A DNA stretch of 64,000 bases, taken from Polytrichum commune. Lineage: Eukaryota; Streptophyta; Polytrichopsida; Polytrichales; Polytrichaceae. The notes beneath the pieces are model-generated. The model was not told the origin of the DNA. It made no database searches and saw only the letters and a list, made by a program, of their open reading frames with translations. Below, in pieces: positions 22,747 to 31,751 of the stretch (position 1 is the stretch's first letter; every line of letters begins with the position of its first letter). The DNA lies in NCBI GenBank assembly GCA_950295325.1, contig OX485804.1:52254429-52318428 (forward strand). The letters are read 5' to 3'. The translations under genes were made by a program, and so were the position numbers.

Positions 22747-24287
22747 TTATGTGTTTGGGGTCGGGATGGTGATGTGGCGTGTGTTTAAGTTTATATTAGT
22801 CGGTGTGTTGTGTAGTCTTTGGAGAATTGTTAGGCATCTTGGGTCTAGGTCGTTGGTCATTAGTTGGTTGCAGATGTCTGGGTTGGGACTATAGACTATT
22901 ATGAATGTGTATAGTTGGTGGTGGGTTGGGTATTCTGAGAGGGATGAACTATGTCGGCGTAGGTGGGGTAGGTCGTGGTTATGTGGGTGGGTATGAGTTT
23001 GAATAATGTAAGGGTCGAATAGTCCCTCAAGGTGGGCATATTGGGCTTTTAGTGTTAGTGAGCCGTGTGTGAAATATTGTTGTTGTCTTTGTTTGTATTC
23101 TTTGGGAAGGTTTTTAAGTATGTGTGTGGGTTGGCCCGGGTTTGTTTGAATGTCTCCTCCCAAGAGAATGATAGTGGAATTGTTCCATGTGTAGTAGTAT
23201 ATAGTTTTGGTTTTTGGAGACTTGAGGTGTGTATGAGTTACATATGTAAAGCAGCCTATATATGTTGTGATGTTGATATGTGGAGTTGGAGGGGTGAGTT
23301 GTTTTATTGGTATAGGGGGGAATGTGTTGTGCATATTAGTGGAGCTTTGGTATGTGTAAGTGGTTGAAGCTTTGTGGTTGTAGTAGGTTATGTGGATTTG
23401 TTGTGGTGTTGTTGTTGGTGTGTGATGTGTGTATATAAAGTTTGTTATGGTGATTGGGAGTGTGGTGTATGTGTAAGTGTAACATTCATCCTCCGGGTGG
23501 ATGTGGTGTGGGAAGGTGAGTGGGGATGTATGACGTGATTGTTGTGTGGGGCGGAATTTTGAGACTAAATTATTAGCTATTTGTTGATTATATATGCATG
23601 GTTCCGGGGTATATGTCCGTAGTAAGGTATGATCTATCGGGTTCCTGCCTGTTATCATGCGTTGGTTGCATATTTGTGGTATAGGGCTATATGTTATTAT
23701 GAGGACATATATTTGGAGGTGGGTTGGGTATTTTGAGAGTAGTGACTTGTGCTTTTGGAGATGGGATAGTTTATGGTTAAGGGTGTTTTGTGTGCCATGT
23801 GTTAGGTGGGGTGTGAGTAGGTTTTCGAGATGTATGTAACGAGGTTTGGGCGATGTTGTATTAGGTTTGAAGTATTGGTTTTGTCTTTGTTTGTATTATA
23901 AGGGGAGGTTTTGGGTGATGTGTGAAAGTGGACCCGGGTTGGGTTGTATGTCTCCACCAAGGAGGATGATTTTGGAGTTGTTCCATGTGTAATAGTATAT
24001 GACCTTGGTTTTCGGAGTTTTAAGGTGATTATGATTTATGTATGTAATGCTACCTATGTATGTTGAGGTGTGAATATGTGGGATTGGGGTGGTAAGACGG
24101 TTTCTTGGTGTGGCCGGGGGTGTCATGTTTGTGTTAATGTGGTTAAGGTATGTGGAAGTGATGGAGGCTTTGTGATCATTGTAGGTTATGTAGTGTTGGT
24201 ATGATGTTGTTGTTAAAGTGTTATGTGGTTGGTGCCACTCTAAGGCCAATGGTTGTGTGTTTTGTATGGGGGGGGGGTATTGCAATG
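22747..24287 (-). pseudogene. tandem 2A-motif modules at the N-terminus of retrotransposon ORF2
   Basis: Two related modules follow one another in the same frame, about 798 bp apart. Each has a PKTK-x-IYYYTWNNS lead, a hydrophobic IILLGG, then a 2A-like motif, then an EYKQRQ...YF and HLE-x-L segment ending YSPxPxICNQ. Motif one, GDIQPNPGP, is at 23929-23952. Motif two, GDIQTNPGQ, is at 23131-23154. 2A peptides (consensus D-V/I-E-x-N-P-G-P) make ribosomes skip the last Gly-Pro bond and release the upstream product; some non-LTR elements carry one. Here Glu is Gln in both and the final Pro is Gln in the second, so skipping is plausible for the first and doubtful for the second. TAA at 23896-23898 falls where module two has an in-frame Glu codon. 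The true ORF2 start is not clear. Confidence 0.72.
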
Positions 24288-24515
24288 GGTATATGTGAGT
24301 GAGAGGGTGAGGATGGTGATTATTATATAAACTTGGTGTGTGTGGGGGATGGGGGTTTTGTGAGGTTGTTTGTGGTGAGTGCGTATGTCATTGTAGGGGA
24401 TGGTGTGTTGCTTATGGTGGTGGCGGTGTATGGAGGTAAATGTCTTTTATTTATGAGAAAATAGAGAGTACATAGTGTATGTATGAGCATCGTCCATGCG
24501 TATTCTATGCCTATG

Positions 24516-26352
24516 CTAATCATGTGATTGATATGGATCTTTGTGGAGGCTTGATGGGGAGTTCCTATAGTGGGCATTCGAGAATCCCGGTGGTGCGTGT
24601 GGGGGGTTGTTGGTGTCACCTCCGTATGTGTTGATCAAGGGCGTGCTCGGTGCGGATGGGAGTCTTGCTATGTTGGTGTGGGGAGGGTCCGGTGATGTGG
24701 CGGCCAACGTTTGCATTATGTTATGAATGCGATTGTTCGATTGTTGAAACTCCATCGCCATGGCACTCATGATGCTATGAATATTGGTGGCATGTGTCTT
24801 GAGGATGTCCGTCGAAGCCTCAATGCGCATGTCGGTGTTGTGGTTGATGTTGTGGGTGAGCGTGGTAAGTTTGTCATCCATCGTTTCGGTTAGCTCTTTC
24901 ATGGCCTTGGTGAAGAGTTTCTCCGAGACTAGCGGGGAAGATGCAGCTATGTTGTTCATGGCTTGGGCTTTTTGAGCAATTACTTCTCTCATGGGGGCTT
25001 GCGCTAGGCGGATGGCGGTTTGATTGGGTTCGGTGCCGTCAATGCTCCCTTTGTGTGGGACGAAGTCCACCCTTCTCCCAAGGATGTAGGTGGATTTATG
25101 TAGCCATTCGGTGTAAACTGCCGCGTTGAGACATTGTATATGGCACCAACCGGCTTGCCTATCATCGGGTTGGTTGGTCTTATATCCATATGTGATTCCG
25201 GTGATGTTCTCCTCTCCAAATAGCCTCTTGAGCGATTTGGTGATTGTTGATTGAGATTCGCGTTGCGGGAGGTTGTTGGCAACCAAGGTCGTGCTAATCC
25301 TTAGCTCCGATGGGTTACTCAAGTCTTTGTCTTTGGTGACGCTCACTTTGAGGCGTTCGGAATGGAAGGTGAGGCCGTTGGTGAGGATGTTTTCTCGGGC
25401 TTCTTCGGTGGTGAGGGTGATGAAGGCGAAGTCTCTCTCCGAATCCGATTTGGTGAGGGAGAGGATTTCGACCTCTCTCCCATCATAGTATGAATCTCTC
25501 ATGAGGCTCCTAAGTATGTCCAATGCCGTGTGGTTGCATAGTGCCTCGCCTTTGAGGTAGAGTCTCATGTTCTTAGCCTTGGTGATGAGCTCGAAGCCCT
25601 TCTCTACCTTCCCTATGGTGCGTTCTCCATCCCCCATGGTCATGACGAAAGCCCTTTCTTCCCGGAGTAGAGCGAGGCCGTCTCGTTGTGGAAATTGGAG
25701 GTAGAATTTGATAAAACCGGCCCAATTCCTCGTGACCGTGTTGATGCCGATGTCTATTGGATTGGAGTAGGTGGTACCAAGTGGTATGTTCATACTCCGA
25801 AGTCTCTCCATGCATGCGGTCTTGACCTCCCTTCGGTTGAGTTGCTTGTACTCGCCATCAAATCGTATGGTTACATGGAAGCCTTCGGTGAGGCCCGTGT
25901 CTTGGGATGTCTTCTCGTACATGGGAATTTGTGTGAAGTGGAGATGTTGTCCCGGCACCGCGTCCGGTCGCTCGTTGGGGTAGAGGATTTGTTTTGACTC
26001 TTGGGAATGCTCTTCGAATCGTTCTAAATTCTTGTACCTCATTGGTGGGTGTGCCAAGGGTGGCGAATTCTTCATCGGTGCGCTTCTCCTTCAACTCCTT
26101 CTTGCCTCTTTGGGTGGCTAGAGTTTCGTGCATGTGGAATCCTAGCCACATATGGCCGATCATGTCAATGCCAATTGTGGACATCCTCCTTGCTCTTGAG
26201 GATGTTGGTGTTGGCTTGTGTTGTGTGTCGGGTGTGGAGGTTGCGGTGTAGTCTTCGGCCTTCCTTCTCTTGGTGGATTGACTCTCCGTAGCATCTTCGA
26301 TTCGAGGGTTGCGGTATTGGAGTGTGGGGGGCGTGCTCTCGATGTTGTGCAT
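24516..26352 (-). pseudogene. retrotransposon ORF1 with RRM-like domains, frame-broken
   Basis: Probable RNA-binding protein of the retrotransposon. An upstream frame from ATG at 26352 (MHNIESTPPTLQ, with KRRK and RARR basic patches) gives sensible sequence to about 26000. After that the meaningful frame is the one that ends at 24516 (RFEEHSQESKQ, FHVTIRFDGEYKQLN). The two frames overlap from 26075 to 25858. The main part has RRM-like features: RDFAFITLTTEEA resembles an RNP1 strand, and ISTTLVANNLPQRES through AGWCHIQCLNAAVYTEWLH to ILGRRVDFVPH has the spacing of a second fold. A helical stretch (KLFTKAMKELTETMDDKL) may be a coiled coil. Codon use is less A/C-biased than in the rest of the element. 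Whether the shift is a mutation or programmed cannot be decided from one copy. Confidence 0.6.
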
Positions 26353-26385
26353 GGAATTGGCGGGGAACGCTTGGTGTGAGGTGTG

Positions 26386-28857
26386 CTAATATGTCATTTG
26401 TAGGGAGCTACCTCCCCTTTCTGGAGACACATTCTCCAACTGCGCGTCCATGTCAAGATCCTCCTCTGCATCCAGGTTGTGTGAGTGGGGGGCGTGATTG
26501 GAGAGTTGCGACGTATGAGTGATCGGCTGCTGGGATAGGACCTGTTGGCGGAATGCTTTGTACTGATCTTTGAGTGGGGGCGGCGGGTGTGTACCTGTAG
26601 GTTGGTTAGTGGGATTCATGACTTCAAGAGGTCTGATCAAGGGATTACCTTGTGCTATGATAAATTGTTGGTGTCGGGTGAAGAGCGCGTCTGAGTCGGT
26701 GTGTTGTGCGTGGTTGAGTTGCTGGATGGGTCCTGGTGTAGTGTGTGGTCGAGTTCGGATGTGCGTTGGCATAGTGTGTGTTGGGTGATGTGTGGAGTTT
26801 GTTGTTGTTGTTGTTGGTGGTCGGGGCTGGTGCGGTGTCGGGGGCTTGACGTGCTGCTGTGGGTGGTTCGGGGTCAGTTGTGAGTGCAGTGAGTGTTGTG
26901 AGGGCAGTAGTCTTGAGCTGAATTGTGGGTGGTGTGTGCAGGCGGGAGCTGGTGCTGTCTTCGGTACTGCCTCCGGTGCGGTGGGGTCTGCGGTCGTGAG
27001 GTGGCCGTGTTGGTGGTGCTGTTGGGAGTCGGCGACGGCGTTGGCGTTAGTTGGCCTGGTGTAGTGTGTGGTCGCGCTCGGGGGTTGTCGTTTGCTGTGG
27101 GTCGGTGAGGTGGGGCCACGTGTGTCTACGGGAGTTGGTTCGCTCCTGTTGGTGCAGCAGCTTGTGTCGTTGCGGTGGAGGGCGGTGTGAGAGAGGTGGG
27201 TGGGAGGGGAAGTGTGCAGGTGGATGGGTTTCTGCGGTGTTAGACTGGAGATGCTGGAGAGTGCATGAGGGGTTGAGTCGGTGGCTGTGGAAGTAGGAGG
27301 AGAGGGGGGGAGATGCTGGCAGTTGCTATGTGTAGGGGGACATAAGTGAATTGAGAAGTGGATGCTGGTTGTTGTGTGGTGGCGAGGTTTATGTAGGGGA
27401 TGTTGTGTGTTTTCTTGGGGGGGGGTGCGTTGTGGTGGCCGTTGGTGGCTGGCTTTGGTGGGAGCTGATGCCAGGTATGGTTTCGCATTTTTTGGTGTGT
27501 TTTGGGCTGTGTAGTGGCTTTGTGTGTATGCTCGAATTGGGAGGGTGTGATCTGTAGGGTGTGTCTTTGGGGTGTGTGTGGGTGGGCATTTTTTTGTTTT
27601 TTGTGTGTTGTTAGTTTTGCTTGCTTTATTGGGGATCTGTGGGTTGGTTATTTTGGCTATTGGGGTGTCTGTTGGATTGGTTTTTTGGGGGGTATGGGAT
27701 GTGTTGTCGTGGTGGGTGACCGGTGACAGTGTGTGCAATGTGTCAGAAGTTTGGTGCGAGTGGGGTCTGTAGGTTCTGGTTGGTTCTTGGGGTGTTTTCC
27801 GGGAGGAGTGCGGGGTGGCGGTGTTTAGGGGGATTAGGGTGTGAGTGAGTGGGTGTGGCTGTGGGTTGTGTGACTTCTTTGTTGGAGGTGGTATGTGTTG
27901 GCATTGTGTTTGTGTGGGGGTTTCGGTGTTGTGTGTGTGCCTTTGTGTGTGCAGCTTGGGTATTGAGCCGGTGGAGCGACTTCTGCGCTCGATTTGTTCG
28001 GCTGGCTGGGTGTGGCAGTTGTGTGGGTGTGGCAGTTGTGTGGGTGTGGCAGTTGCTGGTGCGGTTGAGGAGCATGGCGATCGAGTAGGGTAAGTTTCTG
28101 TTGCTTGCTTGGTAGCTGTGTGGTATAAAGGTGCCAGTGAGATGGAGTGGATTTGATCGGGGGCAGTTCGATTGATAGCTGTGGCGAGGTGGGTTGAGTG
28201 TATGTGGCAGGTGGATTGCTTCCTGTGCTGGTGATTCTTTGTGTGAGGTTGCTTCGTGGAGTTGCTTGTGTGGATGTGTCTTGTGTGGATGTGGTGTAGT
28301 GGTGTGGCAGAGTGGAGGTGTGTGTTGTGTGGGGGGGTGGAGTAGCGTGACGGTGTTCGTACCTGATGTGATGTAGCTGGTAGATCTCGGGTATGCTTCT
28401 GTGTTGTGGGTGGATGCGAGCATTGTGGGCCGATCGGAGGGGGAGGGCTGTTGTGACTTGCGGCCCTGCGTTCAGCTTGCTTGTCCTGGCCGGTTGCTTG
28501 TGCATTCGCCATCTCCCTTTCGGGCGATTGTTGGTGTGGCTGGTGTTGGCGAGGCGCTCTTGTGGGTCGTCGCAGGTACTTCTTCGGATGCCGGTCTTTC
28601 GGTGGCTGGAGCGGCTTATTGGTGCGCTCCGGGCGGGTGCGGGGTGCTGGTGGCATTGGCTTGGCGGGGGTTCGGTGTAGCGGATCTGCTCCTTGTGCGG
28701 CAGTGGCTCCTTGCAACGTTGGTGTAGGGTGGGAGTTAGATCTAGGGTTAGCAGGGGGGAGGTTGTGTTGATCTCCCTTTGAGGATGTTTGAGCCATGGC
28801 CCTGCAATCTGATTGTGGCTCAGCAGTGCATAAATCACTAATAAAGTTCCCCATTGA
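26386..28857 (-). CDS. low-complexity His/Thr/Pro-rich open frame in the 5' part of the retrotransposon
   Basis: From ATG at 28857 (MGNFISDLCTAEPQSDC) a frame of about 824 codons runs to a stop at 26386. It is dominated by H, T, P, S and N with no recognisable domain, except an acidic tail (DAEEDLDMDAQLENV). Other minus-strand frames in the same interval are also long and open (27834-29126, 27743-28423). This is expected when the strand is C/A-rich and poor in T, which makes stop codons rare. It may therefore be a non-coding leader that merely looks open. It might instead encode a disordered ORF1 partner. I favour neither strongly. Confidence 0.3.
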   Translation of the reverse strand, partial: SMGNFISDLCTAEPQSDCRAMAQTSSKGDQHNLPPANPRSNSHPTPTLQGATAAQGADPLHRTPAKPMPPAPRTRPERTNKPLQPPKDRHPKKYLRRPTRAPRQHQPHQQSPEREMANAQATGQDKQAERRAASHNSPPPPIGPQCSHPPTTQKHTRDLPATSHQVRTPSRYSTPPHNTHLHSATPLHHIHTRHIHTSNSTKQPHTKNHQHRKQSTCHIHSTHLATAINRTAPDQIHSISLAPLYHTATKQATETYPTRSPCSSTAPATATPTQLPHPHNCHTQPAEQIERRSRSTGSIPKLHTQRHTHNTETPTQTQCQHIPPPTKKSHNPQPHPLTHTLIPLNTATPHSSRKTPQEPTRTYRPHSHQTSDTLHTLSPVTHHDNTSHTPQKTNPTDTPIAKITNPQIPNKASKTNNTQKTKKCPPTHTPKTHPTDHTLPIRAYTQSHYTAQNTPKNAKPYLASAPTKASHQRPPQRTPPQENTQHPLHKPRHHTTTSIHFSIHLCPPTHSNCQHLPPSPPTSTATDSTPHALSSISSLTPQKPIHLHTSPPTHLSHTALHRNDTSCCTNRSEPTPVDTRGPTSPTHSKRQPPSATTHYTRPTNANAVADSQQHHQHGHLTTADPTAPEAVPKTAPAPACTHHPQFSSRLLPSQHSLHSQLTPNHPQQHVKPPTPHQPRPPTTTTTNSTHHPTHTMPTHIRTRPHTTPGPIQQLNHAQHTDSDALFTRHQQFIIAQGNPLIRPLEVMNPTNQPTGTHPPPPLKDQYKAFRQQVLSQQPITHTSQLSNHAPHSHNLDAEEDLDMDAQLENVSPERGGSSLQMTY

Positions 28858-29189
28858 TAGATGTGAAGGCCTCGTTGTTGGTGTCCGGTGATTGGTGGTC
28901 GGGTGTGTGTAGTGCACTTCGGGGTTGCACGTCGATGCTTGGTTCGGAGTTGGTTGGATCTGGTGCTCGTCTTGTCTGGTCGTGCATTCTTCTGTGTGCC
29001 CGCATCTTCTTCCTTGTTGTGCTGCCGCTTCTGTGTGACATCGCCTCTGCGTTCTCGCCGCTTCGGTGCGGAGCTCCCGCCGCGGTGTGGAGCCATCTCC
29101 CTACAAGCCATTATGAGCTGCAGCACACACTAGTGATCCCAAACTTCTTGCAGAGGCAATGAGGTCATACCCTGGGACAGAGGATCTTC
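28858..29189 (-). other. retrotransposon 5' leader
   Basis: Presumed 5' UTR between the candidate target duplication and the first long frame. Less skewed in composition than the body. It may contain an internal promoter, as full-length LINEs do, but no motif is decisive. Confidence 0.4.
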
Positions 29190-29201
29190 GTTCACGTGTA
29201 A
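29190..29201. repeat. candidate target-site duplication, 5' side of the retrotransposon
   Basis: GTTCACGTGTAA, 11 of 12 identical to 15668-15679. It sets the putative 5' boundary of the element. Confidence 0.55.
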
Positions 29202-29864
29202 CTAGTGGTTGGTTCTTTCCATTCATTGCTCAAAGCATGCAAACTTCTATGCTTGGAAGCGTGCCCACCATTGTCACTACTTGGCATGGTAGCTCTAATC
29301 TAAGAGACGATCGGGTAGGCATGCGCTTGGCATTTCTCCACGACTAAAATATTGCATACTTTCATATAACATTCACAAAATATAAAATCTCAAGAAAGAG
29401 TGCAGTTCTAAACATCTGAATATTGTTTATGTTATCAAGATTATATAGTCTAGATGGCGCATTCATGGATCCCATGTGACATAACTATGACCATCTCTTG
29501 GTCATTTTTTATCATTTTGTTTAGTCTAAATCGTAAACATTCTGATGTCATATATTTAGGGATGTCAAGATTTCGCACTCTCGTTTTGTGCACCCAAACC
29601 GATAGGTTGTCAAACATCCGATAGGTTGTCATGAATTCTCTTTTATTTAGTATGGTTCTCCCCTTTATAAAAACATATAAGTGAACCACCCCTCAACTAC
29701 ATTCCATTGCACCGTTTTGCACCCAAATCCGCCCCTGCTTTGCACCAGAGACATTCATACTACTCAAAGTGTGTTTAGGGTGTAGAATCAGGGAACTTGT
29801 GTAGGTGTTGCTTGTGGTTGTGGTGTTCATTAAAGCACCCTCTACATAATAATGCATCCATTAG
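29202..29864. other. no recognisable gene
   Basis: AT-rich DNA between the retrotransposon and the 142-bp array. Nothing recognised. Confidence 0.45.
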
Positions 29865-30398
29865 TTAAAATATGATAGTATTATGCTAATAACACAACAA
29901 TTAGGGTGTTAATCACACACTTAAGATAAAAATGAAACATTTAAGCATTTAATCAAGCACATGGTATGACTTAGGCTTGGGTTAGTCTAATAACGCAACA
30001 ACTAGTATAAGTATGTTAGCAATAGGGTAATAACACAACAATTAAGACGCTAATCATACAGTTAAGATAAAAATGAAACATTTTAAGTTGTCAATCAAGA
30101 ATTTGGCGTGCATTAGGCAATGGGTTAGTCCAGTAACACAATAATTAGCAAAAATATGGTAGCATTAGGCTAATTACACAATAATTAGGGTGCTAATCAC
30201 ACACTTAAGATAAAAATGAGACATTTAAGCATTTAATCAAGCATATGGTATGGCTTAGGCTATGGGTTAGTCTAATAAGACAAAAATAGGAATAAATATG
30301 GTAGCATTAGGCTAATAACACATAAATTTTGGTGCTAATTATACACTTAAGACAAAAATAAAACACTTAAGCCATTAATCAAGAATATGGTGTGCCTC
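29865..30398. repeat. tandem array, about 142-bp unit, about 3.7 copies
   Basis: The anchor CACTTAAGATAAAAATGA recurs at about 29921, 30062, 30205 and 30347 (spacings 141, 143, 142). Each unit also carries GGTTAGTCTAATAA and GGTAGCATTAGGCTAAT. AT-rich and non-coding. The unit size falls in the range of many satellite monomers. Confidence 0.85.
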
Positions 30399-31253
30399 CT
30401 AAACCACACTCATCGGTTAATCCATTGAACATGGTAGATAATAAGAGCATTTTGACGCCGGAATAGATTCAAAGGCCCCAATTTAGTCTAGTGGGACCCA
30501 ATTTCGATTCACTAACCACAACCCTATAGATGTCATCCCCCATAGTATTAAGTGTCGTGAAACTTAATTGTCGAGAACACCGAACATTGAGCATGGTAAG
30601 TTCTATGAAACTTAACCCTCAACACCATCGGGCCCTAGAATCGGGCCTCACTACTTTACATGTCACAAGGTTGGGCCCCAAAAAAGTTCATAAAGTGGGG
30701 CCGGATTGAGGGCTTCATCGGGCCGGTGCTCTGGCCGGCCCCAGGCCGTGTATAAAGCCGCCCTTAGTGTACGGAGGGGCCGTAGACTCCCTCCGTTAAG
30801 GCAAGTTCTAGGGTGCACTCATATCATTGACCATGAATAGGCTTGTCTCTTGTTGAGAATATAGTAGAGAAAGCTCAAAGGCTCAAATTATTTATGCAAT
30901 GAACCAAATAAAGAGGGAAGCCCAACAATAGTGGGTGGCATTGTCCTACAAGTTGGTAAAGTGGAGATTGCCAAGTGGCAATGTGTTGCAACCACAAGTA
31001 CAATGAAATTCCTCTTATTGGAAATTGTGCTGCAAGAACATTGGAGTTGGCAATGCATAAGAGGATTTTTAGAGCTTCATCATCTTGGAGCAAATGGCAT
31101 GGAACCAAATATACAAGTACGTTCAACAAGGAATCGTAAAGATTTTTTTTCTTTTTTTTCTTCTAATTTTTTTAAATACGTTGCTGAGGTGGAGTTTGTT
31201 AGAATTTAGAGCACCAATGAAGAGTTTTGCATGAACAACTTCTCTCATATTCG
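30399..31253. other. no recognisable gene
   Basis: Includes a GC-richer GGGCCGG stretch at 30700-30780. The short plus-strand open frame 30931-31209 has no domain. Confidence 0.4.
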
Positions 31254-31751
31254 ATGGAGACTTCCCACACGAGCCACGAGCCGTGACATGAAATTGTGAG
31301 AGCCCAAAAGAAAGTGTCCGAAGGTTGTCCCAAGACACCTCCAAAATCATGTTGTGCGGTCATCGACCCTCAAGTGTAGTGTGAAGTCATATGTGACCGG
31401 ACCCTCAACCAAATGCAATTTCGATGAATTTTTATTCATGCGGGTCCTCATACATGATAAAATAGAATATCAATGGTTGTGAGCGTTCAGAGTGCCATGG
31501 TCTCCGAGTTTTGTGTTAGGCTTACATCCAAGAGATGGTTTTTGAGAATAATCCAAATGACCATGAAACATGGTCCATTCAATGCCATGTAAGAATCCAT
31601 GTAGACTTTACATCTATCTTGCATTCACATACTTTGTTGGTCCCTCAAGCGTAGTGTGAAATGAACTTGGACCGGCTCCGCCTTTTCCACCAATGAGAGT
31701 GCTTGAAATGCAATGGTCACGGGCTCTCAGTCTTGTGTGTGAAGTGGCCCT
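31254..31751 (-). mobile_element. MITE, AGGGCCACTTC family, copy 4 (inverted)
   Basis: Reverse orientation relative to copies 1-3. It runs from the decayed left end (GAGACTTCCCACACGAGCC) to GAAGTGGCCCT at 31751. The interior contains the complement of the family's GGCGGAGCC segment (GGCTCCGCCTTTTCCACCAA). Confidence 0.66.

Larger units (their letters stand above)
15680..29189 (-). mobile_element. giant Dualen-like non-LTR retrotransposon (about 13.1 kb without its MITE)
   Basis: A single minus-strand element. Seen in order, 5' to 3': a leader; a low-complexity open region; ORF1 with RRM-like folds; two modules with a 2A-like motif; an APE endonuclease; a reverse transcriptase with YADD; a PCIF1-methyltransferase-like region; RNase H; a CCHC finger; a PD-(D/E)xK-like nuclease; a hairpin-bearing 3' UTR; and a pyrimidine-rich simple tail. 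Having both APE-type and restriction-like endonucleases is known for the Dualen (RandI) clade. It has no LTRs. The coding strand is strikingly rich in A and C. Nonsense codons at 23896, 22747, 22489, 21652, 20515 and 18455 and frame breaks near 26000, 18610 and 16770 show that this copy cannot make its proteins. The 5' limit rests on the 12-bp candidate target duplication. Confidence 0.85.

Noticed and set aside
24323..24619. 98-codon minus-strand frame between ORF1 and the first 2A module
   Set aside because: No recognisable feature. Probably the ORF1-ORF2 spacer read by chance.
27834..29126. 430-codon minus-strand frame at the 5' end of the retrotransposon
   Set aside because: It overlaps another long frame in a T-poor strand where stops are rare, and its content is low complexity without a domain.
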